Assembly: GCF_016786215.1 (NCBI RefSeq)
Contig: NZ_JADOBG010000012.1
Coordinates: 276,863 to 340,862 of the forward strand
From: Legionella bononiensis
GTDB lineage: Bacteria; Pseudomonadota; Gammaproteobacteria; Legionellales; Legionellaceae
DNA length: 64,000 bases
Direction of reading: 5' to 3'
This document shows positions 17,089-26,032 of this stretch, piece by piece. A program made the translations under genes and the position numbers. Each line of letters opens with the position of its first letter. The stretch's first letter is position 1. The notes beneath the pieces were generated by a model that saw nothing but the letters and a program-made list of their open reading frames with translations, did no database searches and was not told the DNA's origin.

Positions 17089-18630
17089 ATGGCTGCTTCA
17101 ACTTCTGTTATCAGAAAAATAGTCTTTACTGATAAAATTACTCAAAGTATCAATAACCAATCTGTTCACCTTGATGAAATAGACACTGTAGTTCAGGAAG
17201 AATTAAGTAATGCTGCAACCAGTTCTAAAATAGCTCCATTAGAAATGGATCTGTTAACTGACCTAGGGCATTTAATCAGCTTCACAAGGCATAAACAATT
17301 TACAAAACCCATCCGGGCACTGCAAATATTTATTGATCAAAATACCAGCACTGCGACTAGTAAAGCTTTAATCAAAGCCATATGGATGACCCAGGAGAAA
17401 GACGATAAATCGTACGAACTCATTTGTCATCTGGCACAGGAAAATAAACTGGAATATTATACCAATATCAGCACGGTAGCTCCTCTTCGCCTTTACCGAA
17501 GTTCAGATTATAACGATGAATATGATGAATATAATGAGTGGTATTTTATTTTTGAACTGTTCAGTTTAACCCGTGTCGCCCCACCGGAATTGATTCCAAT
17601 AATTGCAGATTGGATCATCGAGAGAACACCCTCCATCATGGACATTAGCGCTTTAATTAACTTCCTCAATGCCATGAGCAAAACCATAGTAGTGCGACAG
17701 GAAGTGTTCAAAGAGATCATGCCCTATTTTCATAACAAAACACTTATAGAAACACTTCTATCATTATTTACCATGCTTCATGAAAAAGATTTATTACTAG
17801 AGCATGTATTGACGGTTGTTATACCTCGACTAGATCAGATGAATACAATCAGGACTTTTTTAACTATTTTTCAATCAGAACTACAGCAAAAAAACGCACA
17901 TGAGAAAACATTGGAATTTTTACCCGTTTATTGTCAACTCACCCAACCCTCTCTAGAACATTACGATGATAAAGTATCAACAAATACCCCCTTACACCTG
18001 AGTATTATTGAGCATAATATGCCAAATCTAATAACAGCGTTAAGCTTTGCTAATCCTAGATTACTCATTCAAACTTCTTACGAAAATACCGCATTGTTAT
18101 TGGCTTGCAAATTAGGTGATAAAAAAGCGGCCAAATTAATTTTGGCAAAAATGCAAGAACTGCGATGTGATGTCAATCAAAAAGACAGTCATGGAATGAC
18201 CGCACTCCATTGGGCAGCCTTTTATCATTTCGATGATTTAATTGATAAGCTACGAGTTGCAGGGGCAAATGATCAATTAAAAAATACTGATGGGAGAGAC
18301 TGTTCTTATTTTTATCATCACCATTTTAGTCTGAGAGATTTTAAAAGAAATGGTAGAGAAATTATTGAGGGTGAAATTAAATTAGAAACCCCTGGCTTGA
18401 CTGATATCTGTTTTCATATGGACAAAATAGCGCTCAATTTAAAATTAACAACACCTGAGGAACTGATGAGTTTATATCGAAACGATGAATTAGCTCAAAT
18501 TCGATCAGCCAATAGATTTCAATTGTTTTTTTTAGCATTTCGCACCAAGTTAGTAGATTGGATTGAAAAACAGCATGGTTCGGACGATCAAGCTACGTTC
18601 TCGATAACCAGGACCCAATTAAAATACTGA
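17089..18630 (+). CDS. Ankyrin-repeat protein, possible effector
   Basis: A 513-residue protein if it starts at the ATG at 17089, which has AAAGGA seven bases upstream; a GTG ten codons earlier is less likely. Residues about 1-285 are helical and not recognised. About three ankyrin repeats follow at roughly 300-410: TPLHLSIIEHNMPNLITAL, ENTALLLACKLGDKKAAKL and GMTALHWAAFYHFDDLIDKL with an AGAND turn. The last 100 residues are again unrecognised. Ankyrin repeats bind protein partners, and ankyrin proteins in Legionella are often Dot/Icm effectors. The N-terminal domain gives no clue to activity. The gene is monocistronic and convergent with the ugp genes. Confidence 0.75.
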   Translation: MAASTSVIRKIVFTDKITQSINNQSVHLDEIDTVVQEELSNAATSSKIAPLEMDLLTDLGHLISFTRHKQFTKPIRALQIFIDQNTSTATSKALIKAIWMTQEKDDKSYELICHLAQENKLEYYTNISTVAPLRLYRSSDYNDEYDEYNEWYFIFELFSLTRVAPPELIPIIADWIIERTPSIMDISALINFLNAMSKTIVVRQEVFKEIMPYFHNKTLIETLLSLFTMLHEKDLLLEHVLTVVIPRLDQMNTIRTFLTIFQSELQQKNAHEKTLEFLPVYCQLTQPSLEHYDDKVSTNTPLHLSIIEHNMPNLITALSFANPRLLIQTSYENTALLLACKLGDKKAAKLILAKMQELRCDVNQKDSHGMTALHWAAFYHFDDLIDKLRVAGANDQLKNTDGRDCSYFYHHHFSLRDFKRNGREIIEGEIKLETPGLTDICFHMDKIALNLKLTTPEELMSLYRNDELAQIRSANRFQLFFLAFRTKLVDWIEKQHGSDDQATFSITRTQLKY

Positions 18631-18667
18631 GTGGTATTGTCTTTAATTACGGATGAATAGTTTATGA

Positions 18668-18689
18668 GGTAGATAAAGGATTATCTACC
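18668..18689. terminator. Convergent terminator hairpin
   Basis: GGTAGAT AAAGGATT ATCTACC, a seven-base-pair stem between two convergent genes; it overlaps the stop codon of the gene on the minus strand (18685). Confidence 0.5.
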
Positions 18690-19992
18690 CTAATTTAGAA
18701 GGAACCGATTTTTTTTCTTCCCATTGGGTATTTCTGGTAAAACGCAACAGGATGTGATTGGAACGCTCGACGGCTTCATGTAAGGCATCATTGGCACTGA
18801 TTAGCCCTGCAAACATGGCTTCTAAAACTTCATCATTAATACCACGTATCTGATTTTGTGGGCCTGTATGTTTTAATGCTCCAGCATGAAGATTATCTTC
18901 CAAATCAGTACGAGCAATTAATAGAGCAGGATGATGACTTGATTCGACTATTCCAGTGTAACGCCCTTTTAAACCTAAAGGCAGATATCCGGTATGTTCA
19001 TGCCAACGTTTCTGAATTTCCGGTTTTGCGATGAATTTAAAAAACAGAGCTATCCCCTTATAATTCTCTTCATGTTGCCCAGCCACAGCCCATAACGCAG
19101 CGCCTCCAGCTACATTGGCATGTCTTACTTTGCTGGCCTGTGTATCAAGAGGCATGGCTGCAACACCCAATTGAAAGGGTACTAAAGCGGACAAACTGTT
19201 ATAAGCACCAGAAGATTGACTAAACAAGGGACAAACACTGCTGGTAAACAGAATGGTCGCATCATCCACTCGCCCCCCATAACGGAAATAGCGCAGATTA
19301 TGCCAACGCTTTAATCGTTCAAAATGCCGAGCCAGCTGAGGTGTTTCAAATACTGCCCGGACTGGATTGGTATCGGTAATAGGCAATCCATGAATTGCCA
19401 AATAAGACTCAAACAAGATCCATCCGGGATAGGCTGTGGTATAAGTGCAATCATAACCAGCCTTTTTAATGTGCTCGGCCAGTACTTCCATCTCATCCCA
19501 GGTTCGCGGAAAATTTGCCTTGCTGTAACCAACTTTTGCCAACACATCCAGATTGTAATACAAGACAGGAGCGGATAGATTAAAAGGCATAGCCATCAAT
19601 TGCCCGTCTCTGCTATAAAACTCGCGTACCGATTGAATAAAATCCCCTTTTGGCAGGCTCATTCCCTGCTCCTGCATCAAAGCGTCTACAGGTTTGATGA
19701 CTCCTTTCGGAGAGAGCATGATCGCAGTACCCACTTCAAATATCTGGACTATAGAAGGCGCCTGATGCGCTCGAAATGCTGCAGCAAAACTGGTCAGCGT
19801 TTCAATATAATCCCCTTTATAGACAGGTTTGATACTGTATTCATTTTGACTTTTATTAAAATCGTCAGTGAGCAATCGTACTTCATCACCCAAATGTCCT
19901 GCCATACCATGCCATAGCACCAGTTCTATGGGTTTAGCCTGGGCTAACACAGTATTCAGTAGTGTCAAAAGGAATAAGATTAGACCTTTCAT
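18685..19992 (-). CDS. ugpB: Periplasmic sn-glycerol-3-phosphate-type binding protein
   Basis: A 435-residue member of the extracellular solute-binding family 1. The signal peptide MKGLILFLLTLLNTVLAQA is followed by IELVLWHGMAGHLGDEVRLL, ADDFNKSQ-like and YKGDYIETLTSFAAAFRA, which match UgpB (LWHSM, YKGTY). The protein would capture sn-glycerol 3-phosphate or glycerophosphodiesters in the periplasm. Its ATG overlaps the stop of the upstream phosphodiesterase gene by four bases (ATGA), indicating translational coupling. The usual permease (UgpA, UgpE) and ATPase (UgpC) genes are not in the window. Confidence 0.88.
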   Translation of the reverse strand: MKGLILFLLTLLNTVLAQAKPIELVLWHGMAGHLGDEVRLLTDDFNKSQNEYSIKPVYKGDYIETLTSFAAAFRAHQAPSIVQIFEVGTAIMLSPKGVIKPVDALMQEQGMSLPKGDFIQSVREFYSRDGQLMAMPFNLSAPVLYYNLDVLAKVGYSKANFPRTWDEMEVLAEHIKKAGYDCTYTTAYPGWILFESYLAIHGLPITDTNPVRAVFETPQLARHFERLKRWHNLRYFRYGGRVDDATILFTSSVCPLFSQSSGAYNSLSALVPFQLGVAAMPLDTQASKVRHANVAGGAALWAVAGQHEENYKGIALFFKFIAKPEIQKRWHEHTGYLPLGLKGRYTGIVESSHHPALLIARTDLEDNLHAGALKHTGPQNQIRGINDEVLEAMFAGLISANDALHEAVERSNHILLRFTRNTQWEEKKSVPSKLG

Positions 19993-20750
19993 GTTAATAA
20001 ATCTGGATAATCACTAAAGACAGCATCTACACCCCAATTAAATAATTTATTTGCCTGACGTTTTCGATTCACTGTATAGGCGCAAACGGTATAACCTTCA
20101 TCTTTTACTGCTTTGACTCGATCCGCGGTTAATATTTTTCGATTAAAATGAACCGAAAAGCAATCCAGTTGTTTTGCTTTCTGCAACCATTGCTCATCCC
20201 ATTCATGAAGCAATAATCCCAATGGCATCTCCGGAGCAATCGTTCTACATAAAAGTAACGCTTCCCAATCAAAACTCGAAACCAGAGGTAAATCCTTACC
20301 CTGAGGCCAATGACGGTGAATGTGACTCAACACGGCAACTGCCGTTTGCTCTGCGGTACCCGGATAGGGTTTAATCTCTATATTGGCTTGAACATCAGAA
20401 AAAGACAACCATTTTAAAGCATCTCTGAAATGAGGAATTTTCTCGCCTTTGAACTGCCTGGAGTACCAGGAACCCGCGTCCAGACTTTGCAAATAGGTCG
20501 ACTCGACCTGACCGACTTCACCGCGTCCATTGGTTGTTCTTTTTAAATTATCATCATGAATAATATAAGGTTCACCATCCGCGCTGCACATCACATCAAA
20601 CTCAATGAATCGACAACCCAAAGACAGTGCCTTATCAAAAGACGCAAGCGTATTCTCTGGAGCATACCCTGATGCCCCTCGATGACCAATAACCTTATCT
20701 ACAACCAACAACTTAATTCCCCTGTTTACGGTTTGAAGCTGCTTCAACAT
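19989..20750 (-). CDS. ugpQ: Glycerophosphodiester phosphodiesterase
   Basis: A 253-residue GDPD-family enzyme releasing glycerol 3-phosphate from deacylated phospholipids. The catalytic blocks are clear: GHRGASGYAPENTLASF (His and Glu), IEFDVMCSADGEPYIIHDD (metal-binding Glu, Asp and second His) and ANIEIKPYPG. No signal peptide is seen, so a cytoplasmic UgpQ-type role fits better than a periplasmic GlpQ role. The chosen ATG overlaps the end of the upstream gene by 38 bases; a later GTG or TTG near residue 16 would shorten the overlap. Coupling to the following binding protein gene supports a shared phospholipid-salvage role. Confidence 0.93.
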   Translation of the reverse strand: MLKQLQTVNRGIKLLVVDKVIGHRGASGYAPENTLASFDKALSLGCRFIEFDVMCSADGEPYIIHDDNLKRTTNGRGEVGQVESTYLQSLDAGSWYSRQFKGEKIPHFRDALKWLSFSDVQANIEIKPYPGTAEQTAVAVLSHIHRHWPQGKDLPLVSSFDWEALLLCRTIAPEMPLGLLLHEWDEQWLQKAKQLDCFSVHFNRKILTADRVKAVKDEGYTVCAYTVNRKRQANKLFNWGVDAVFSDYPDLLT

Positions 20751-21411
20751 AGGCAGTCAATACCAACTCATTACTTACCGTTAATGGGGCAGGAGCTGCG
20801 GCTGCCATAACAACAGTATTCATTTCTTTTGCCTGATAGGGTCTTGGTTGAGGCGGTATATTATCGCCCTCAAAAAACACCAGGTTACTCAAACTGTAAT
20901 TTTGAGTTGGATAGGCTTTGTTCATTCGCGACAGTTCTTCAGTGACCTGCTGATATAATTTTTCACGCACTTTAGCTCGAACGGCTTGTGTTTCTTCCAG
21001 GCTGGGTTTGAACTCCACACCGCTAATTTCATATTTAGCCCCAGGCATGCTGACCGACTTGGCGTTTTGATAAATATCAGTTAACGCAGATTGATCTACT
21101 CGCGCCTGTGCCTGCACAAATAGTTTTTCCAATCCGGAACTGTCCTGAGAGCGATCAAATTCTATTAAATGCCAATCACCTTTAGCGATTTTATTCAAAC
21201 TGTCCATAATGTCAGCGCGCGCCTTAACCAAATCAGCGCTACTCAATGTCACATTGATGCTAACATTTAACAAGGCGGTTTGAGTGGTAACCCATTGTTT
21301 CGCAGATATTTGGAACAAAACTTTATCAAGAACCAATTGAGGAACATCATCACCTGCTAATGCAAAAGGGGTAAAAGCCATTAACGCAAGGATCCCGGTA
21401 AGCTGTTTCAT
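20713..21411 (-). CDS. Exported protein of unknown function, possibly SIMPL-like
   Basis: A 232-residue periplasmic protein. I start at the ATG at 21411 because GGAGAG lies five bases upstream and a signal peptide follows (MKQLTGILALMAFTPFALAG). An ATG four codons earlier has no ribosome site. The mature part alternates strands and helices (KARADIMDSLNKIAKGDWHL, RAKVREKLYQQVTEELSRM) with a central LFVQAQARVDQSALTDIY segment, reminiscent of SIMPL/DUF541 proteins, but the match is weak. It leads the probable operon with ugpQ and ugpB. Confidence 0.6.
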   Translation of the reverse strand: MKQLTGILALMAFTPFALAGDDVPQLVLDKVLFQISAKQWVTTQTALLNVSINVTLSSADLVKARADIMDSLNKIAKGDWHLIEFDRSQDSSGLEKLFVQAQARVDQSALTDIYQNAKSVSMPGAKYEISGVEFKPSLEETQAVRAKVREKLYQQVTEELSRMNKAYPTQNYSLSNLVFFEGDNIPPQPRPYQAKEMNTVVMAAAAPAPLTVSNELVLTAYVEAASNRKQGN

Positions 21412-21524
21412 GATTCTCTCCATTCAAAATTTATGTTTAAAATAGTGTATACCAGCAACCCCCAAGACACCATATCATTCCCAACGTCCAATAACTTATT
21501 ACAGAGAATTCGTCTCTTGTTATC

Positions 21525-21613
21525 CGTCATCCTCACGAACGCGACAATTCATCTTGTAAATTAACACCATACCACATTGTTGCATGGATCCTCTCTTTCG
21601 CGAGGATGACGTA
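21525..21613. repeat. GTCATCC...GGATGAC palindromic element
   Basis: An 89-base element with inverted ends (CGTCATCCTCACGAA ... TTTCGCGAGGATGACGT). Same family as 38512-39145, 52556-52646 and 56298-56477. Confidence 0.8.
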
Positions 21614-21682
21614 GAAATAGAGAAAAGCATTCAGGGCTTTCCCGGAGAGTTCTTAACTTTTACAAATACCTGTTCAGCGGGA

Positions 21683-21867
21683 GTAGCCTGTATTAGACGA
21701 AGTCGTAATTCAGGATCAATCTCTTCAACAATTCCCTGCTTTACTGTAGTTGGGTACAATCATTTGTGTACAGATCGATTGATTAAACACAGAATGATTG
21801 ATGATGGCTGGAATGGATCGCATTGGGGAAACCGTCCTGTATTACGACTTCGTCTAATACAGGCTAC
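21683..21867. repeat. Inverted pair of CTGTATTAGACGAAG repeats
   Basis: GTAGCCTGTATTAGACGAAG at 21683-21702 and its reverse complement at 21848-21867 face each other across about 145 bases. This is the ACGAAGT variant of the family at 6816 and 30066. The rest of the 21424-22146 gap shows no credible gene. Confidence 0.8.
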
Positions 21868-22146
21868 TTTGACGGTAAATTCATCTCTGATTAATGTGTG
21901 CGGCGCAGCATCAAATGGTGCGTCGCAACACAATATTGTGCAATGCAGCATAACCATGGAATTTTTCATTTTAAAATACATCAAAAATCAGAAGATCATC
22001 CAAACCAATTCACAAAATTTTAGAACAATTTTTTTCAAGGTGCGCCAAATACGATCGTTTATCCCACTTGTTGAAATCTTACCATTGATTTAATTATCGA
22101 ATAGGTCTATAACTTGTCGCAAATTATTGCAAGAGGAGCCGAATAA

Positions 22147-23220
22147 ATGATGTCTGTTGACAATATAACGAATAACAACCAAACAATAGCAGAAGATGAT
22201 TTCCTCGAGTACGCATTGTCCCATGGTTTTGGGGACCTACACTTTAAAGTGGATCCTGAAACTGGAATGAAGGCTATGATAGCCATTCACAGCACGAAAC
22301 TGGGCCCGGCTCTGGGTGGCTGTCGCTTTATTGAATACCCTAACACAGCAGCAGCACTGAAAGACGCCATGCGTCTGGCACGAGGTATGAGCTTTAAAGC
22401 AGCTTCAGTTAATCTTCCATTGGGTGGAGGAAAATCGGTAATAATGAAACCTAAAGGTTCATTTAACCGCACTGCATACATGCATCAATTTGGTAAATTT
22501 GTTAACGAACTGAATGGCAGATACATTACCGCCCTAGACAGCGGGACCGTTTTAAACGATATGGATGTAATTGCCGAGCATACAGACTATGTTGCCAGCT
22601 TGTCCAAACACAACGGAGATCCCTCGCCATCCACAGCTAAAGGCGTCTTACGCGGTATTCAGGCAGCGGTAGCATTTAAGCTAGGAAAAGACAACCTGAA
22701 AGGACTCCATATAGCAATTCAGGGTCTAGGCCATGTAGGTTATTTACTGGCCAGACATTTACATGAATTAGGAGCAACCCTTACTGTTGCTGATATTTCT
22801 CCGGCAGTGGTAGAACAAGCGGTTAATGAATTTGGCGCTAAACCCGTTAGTACGGATCTAATCCATAAAGTCCCCTGCGATGTATTTTCTCCATGTGCAT
22901 TGGGGGCAATCATTAATGATATAACTATACCCCAGCTCCAGACCACGGTTATTGCTGGTGCGGCGAACAATCAGCTGGCACATAGTTTCCATGGCAAAAA
23001 ACTGCATGAAAAAGGCATTTTATTTGCAGCGGATTATGTCATTAACGCCGGCGGTTTAATTTTTGCTGCGTCCAAATATTTGCATACTCCTGAAGATAAA
23101 GTAAATGATCAGATCGATGGCATCTATACTTCATTAACTGAAATCTTTACCCGTTCTGCTAAAGATAACTTACCTGCCAGCGAAATCGCAGATACTTTAG
23201 CACAAGAAAAACTGGCTTGA
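22147..23220 (+). CDS. ldh: Leucine (branched-chain amino acid) dehydrogenase
   Basis: A 357-residue member of the Glu/Leu/Phe/Val dehydrogenase family, oxidatively deaminating leucine and related amino acids with NAD. The substrate site is plain: GPALGGCRFIEYPNTAAALKD-type segment, then MSFKAASVNLPLGGGKSV with the catalytic lysine region, and LDSGTVLNDMDVIAEHTDYV. The Rossmann part has IAIQGLGHVGYLLARHL. GAGGAG stands about five to ten bases before the two ATG codons. It sits just before the methyltransferase and aromatic degradation genes on the same strand, in keeping with an amino-acid-based carbon diet. Confidence 0.93.
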   Translation: MMSVDNITNNNQTIAEDDFLEYALSHGFGDLHFKVDPETGMKAMIAIHSTKLGPALGGCRFIEYPNTAAALKDAMRLARGMSFKAASVNLPLGGGKSVIMKPKGSFNRTAYMHQFGKFVNELNGRYITALDSGTVLNDMDVIAEHTDYVASLSKHNGDPSPSTAKGVLRGIQAAVAFKLGKDNLKGLHIAIQGLGHVGYLLARHLHELGATLTVADISPAVVEQAVNEFGAKPVSTDLIHKVPCDVFSPCALGAIINDITIPQLQTTVIAGAANNQLAHSFHGKKLHEKGILFAADYVINAGGLIFAASKYLHTPEDKVNDQIDGIYTSLTEIFTRSAKDNLPASEIADTLAQEKLA

Positions 23221-23232
23221 TTGAGTAGTTAT

Positions 23233-23892
23233 ATGAAACATTTACCACTTACCCCTGAACTGTATGAATACATGCTGGATAAATCTTTGCGTGAACACCC
23301 TGTTTTAAGCGAATTGCGCAAAGAAACATCAACTATGGAACTTGCTAATATGCAGGTTGCACCAGAACAAGCACAATTTATGCAATTCCTGATCCGACTG
23401 ATCCGTGCCAAAAAGGTTCTGGAATTAGGAACCTTTACAGGTTACAGCGCTCTGGCAATGTCACTTGCCTTACCCGATGACGGTCAGTTGATAACCTGCG
23501 ACATCAGCGAAGAATGGACCAAAAGGGCTCATCCATTTTGGCGGGCAGCGCAACAGGATCAAAAAATCAAATTACGCCTTGGCCCAGCACTAGATACTTT
23601 ATATTCCTTATTAAATGAAGGTTGGGAGCAGCAATTTGACTTTATATTCATTGACGCCGACAAAACGAATTATCTTAATTACTATGAATTAGCGTTAAAA
23701 CTGATTCAACCCAAAGGATTAATCGCCATAGATAATATTTTCTGGGATGGCAACGTGATCAATCCAAATGATGTAAGCGGGCAAACAAGGGAAATAAAAA
23801 AATTGAATGAATTGATTAAAAATGATCACCGAGTTCATATCAGTTTATTAGCAATAGCTGATGGATTATTTCTGGTACAACCCGTTGAGTAG
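23233..23892 (+). CDS. SAM-dependent O-methyltransferase (catechol/caffeoyl-CoA type)
   Basis: A 219-residue methyltransferase family 3 protein. The SAM site reads KKVLELGTFTGYSALAMSLA, then LITCDISEEW, and the metal/catalytic block FDFIFIDADKTNYLNYYE with LIAIDNIFWDGNV. Members methylate catechol-like hydroxyls in a divalent-metal-dependent way. I prefer the ATG at 23233 over a TTG at 23221 that directly follows the ldh stop. The gene is probably co-transcribed with ldh (12-base gap) and lies upstream of the legiolysin gene, so an aromatic substrate is plausible, but that is inference. Confidence 0.9.
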   Translation: MKHLPLTPELYEYMLDKSLREHPVLSELRKETSTMELANMQVAPEQAQFMQFLIRLIRAKKVLELGTFTGYSALAMSLALPDDGQLITCDISEEWTKRAHPFWRAAQQDQKIKLRLGPALDTLYSLLNEGWEQQFDFIFIDADKTNYLNYYELALKLIQPKGLIAIDNIFWDGNVINPNDVSGQTREIKKLNELIKNDHRVHISLLAIADGLFLVQPVE

Positions 23893-23938
23893 TACTCTTT
23901 CAGAGGCCAAACGTTCTTTTCCCCTGTGAAAGAGTACT
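23891..23938 (+). terminator. Hairpin between the methyltransferase and legiolysin genes
   Basis: AGTACTCTTTCA at 23891-23902 pairs with TGAAAGAGTACT near 23927-23938 across a loop of about 24 bases. It starts at the stop codon of the methyltransferase gene and ends about 25 bases before the AAGGAG of the next gene. It may end the upstream transcript or act as a processing or attenuation site; there is no T run. Confidence 0.5.
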
Positions 23939-23974
23939 CGCATAATGTGACATGTAGACAAGGAGAACCTGATA

Positions 23975-25024
23975 ATGCATACAAATAACAACCCCTGCGG
24001 ATTAGATGGCTTTGCCTTTTTGGAATTTTCAGGACCGGATAAAAGTAAGTTACATCAACAATTTATCGATATGGGTTTCCAACCCGTAGCAACGCATCAG
24101 GATCAGGACATCACTTTATTTAAACAAGGTGATATTCAGTTTATAGTGAACGCGGCAACCCAATGTCAGGCTGCGGCTCACGCCGTAACTCACGGCGCTG
24201 GAGCCTGTGCTATGGGATTCAAGGTTAAGGATGCCAAGGCTGCTTTTCAATATGCCATTTCTCATGGAGCTACCGCATTTGAAGACTCTGCTCATGCTCA
24301 TCACGGTTTACCCGCTATCGAAGCTATTGGCGGTAGTGTGATTTATTTTGTAGATGACACGCATCAACCCTTTGCTCAACAGTGGAACATAAAAAATACT
24401 GCTCCAGTTGTTGGCAATGGTCTGGTTCACATTGATCATCTGACCCATAATGTGTTTCGCGGTAATATGGATAAATGGGCTGCATTTTATGAATCACTCT
24501 TTAATTTCCAGGAAATTCGCTTTTTTAATATTAAAGGAAAAATGACCGGTCTGGTCAGTAGAGCGCTAGGAAGTCCTTGTGGAAAAATCAAGATTCCGTT
24601 GAACGAATCCAAAGACGATTTGTCTCAAATCGAAGAATTCCTACATGAATATAAAGGGGAAGGTATTCAACACATTGCTTTGTCTACTAATGACATCTAT
24701 AAAACAGTCCATAGTTTAAGAGAGCAAGGGGTTAAATTCCTTGATGTTCCAGACACCTACTATGAAATGCTCGACACCCGACTGCCCTGGCATAAAGAAC
24801 CAGTGAACCAACTGAATGCGGAAAAAATCCTCATGGACGGTGAAGTGGATCCCAAACACGGATTGCTGTTGCAAATCTTTACTGAAAATATTTTTGGACC
24901 TGTATTTTTTGAAATTATTCAACGTAAAGGAAATCAGGGATTTGGTGAAGGTAATTTCCAGGCCTTATTTGAGGCGATCGAAAGAGATCAAGTCAGACGC
25001 GGCACCCTGAAAGAATACTGTTAA
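23975..25024 (+). CDS. lly: Legiolysin, 4-hydroxyphenylpyruvate dioxygenase
   Basis: A 349-residue non-haem iron dioxygenase converting 4-hydroxyphenylpyruvate to homogentisate in tyrosine breakdown. Iron ligands are visible: His in VHIDHLTHNV (near 156), His in GIQHIALSTNDI (near 235) and Glu in PVFFEIIQRKG (near 314), followed by the C-terminal helix GFGEGNFQALFEAIERDQ. In L. pneumophila this protein is legiolysin, responsible for brown pigment (pyomelanin), fluorescence and a haemolytic effect. AAGGAG is nine bases before the ATG. The next two genes continue the same pathway. Confidence 0.97.
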   Translation: MHTNNNPCGLDGFAFLEFSGPDKSKLHQQFIDMGFQPVATHQDQDITLFKQGDIQFIVNAATQCQAAAHAVTHGAGACAMGFKVKDAKAAFQYAISHGATAFEDSAHAHHGLPAIEAIGGSVIYFVDDTHQPFAQQWNIKNTAPVVGNGLVHIDHLTHNVFRGNMDKWAAFYESLFNFQEIRFFNIKGKMTGLVSRALGSPCGKIKIPLNESKDDLSQIEEFLHEYKGEGIQHIALSTNDIYKTVHSLREQGVKFLDVPDTYYEMLDTRLPWHKEPVNQLNAEKILMDGEVDPKHGLLLQIFTENIFGPVFFEIIQRKGNQGFGEGNFQALFEAIERDQVRRGTLKEYC

Positions 25025-25033
25025 GAGGTCTAA

Positions 25034-26032
25034 ATGAAACTTGCCAGTTTAAAATCATCTTCCTCCCGTGATGGTGAATTATGTGTGGTCAATCAATCAT
25101 TGACCACAGCAATTAAAGTTGCTTCTATTGCTCCCAATTTACAATATGCCCTTGATCATTGGGCGCAGGTAGAGGCTGACCTGAACGCCATCTATCAGCG
25201 ATTGAATGAACGGACTTTAGAAGGCTCCTTTGCTTTTGATCCTCGCAACTGTGCCTCCCCTCTTCCCAGAGCGTATCAATGGGCTGATGGAAGTGCCTAT
25301 GTAAATCATGTCGAATTGGTTCGAAAAGCCAGAGGAGCAGAAATGCCTGCTGATTTTTGGACTAACCCATTAATGTATCAAGGCGGTTCTGATGCTTTTA
25401 TTGGTCCCAGAGATCCTGTTCTTGTTGCCAGTGAATCCTATGGAATTGATTTTGAATCCGAAATTGCCATCATCACTGATGATGTCCCCATGGGAATCGA
25501 TAACAAGAAGGCACAACAACATATTAAATTATTGATGCTGGTTAATGATGTATCCCTACGCAATCTGATACCCGGTGAATTAGCAAAAGGATTTGGCTTC
25601 TTCCAATCCAAACCGGCCAGCAGTTTTTCTCCTGTGGCCATTACTCCAGATGAATTAGGTTCCAGCTGGGATGGCCAACGTGTTCATTTACCCTTGTTAA
25701 GTCATTTGAATGGGACTTTATTTGGTCAACCAAATGCCGGAGTTGATATGACGTTCTCATTTCCTGAATTGATTCAACACGCAGCTAAAACAAGAACGTT
25801 AACTGCGGGTACCATTATAGGTTCCGGGACAGTATCCAATCTCGATCGCAGCAAAGGTTCATCCTGCATCGCTGAAAAAAGAATGCTGGAAATCATCGAA
25901 TCAGGTGAAGCTAAAACACCGTTCATGCATTTTGGCGATTCAATACGAATAGAAATGCTGGACGCCCAGGGCAACAGCATTTTTGGTGCGATAGATCAAA
26001 CGGTGAAAAGCTATCAATGGGATCCCTCATGA
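25034..26032 (+). CDS. Fumarylacetoacetate hydrolase-family protein of the homogentisate pathway
   Basis: A 332-residue FAH-family enzyme. Family blocks are seen: YVNHVELVRKARGAEMP, DFESEIAIITDDVPMG with metal-binding acidic residues, LLMLVNDVSLRN, KPASSFSPVAITPDELG, and GTIIGSGTVSN. In the tyrosine pathway this enzyme splits fumarylacetoacetate into fumarate and acetoacetate. Its position between legiolysin and maleylacetoacetate isomerase supports that role. AAGAGG precedes the ATG; the stop overlaps the next start by four bases. No homogentisate 1,2-dioxygenase gene is in the window, so the middle step must be encoded elsewhere. Confidence 0.9.
   Translation: MKLASLKSSSSRDGELCVVNQSLTTAIKVASIAPNLQYALDHWAQVEADLNAIYQRLNERTLEGSFAFDPRNCASPLPRAYQWADGSAYVNHVELVRKARGAEMPADFWTNPLMYQGGSDAFIGPRDPVLVASESYGIDFESEIAIITDDVPMGIDNKKAQQHIKLLMLVNDVSLRNLIPGELAKGFGFFQSKPASSFSPVAITPDELGSSWDGQRVHLPLLSHLNGTLFGQPNAGVDMTFSFPELIQHAAKTRTLTAGTIIGSGTVSNLDRSKGSSCIAEKRMLEIIESGEAKTPFMHFGDSIRIEMLDAQGNSIFGAIDQTVKSYQWDPS

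Noticed and set aside
21584..22093. 169-codon frame on the plus strand upstream of ldh
   Set aside because: It translates both arms of the CTGTATTAGACGAAG inverted repeat and has no protein-like composition.
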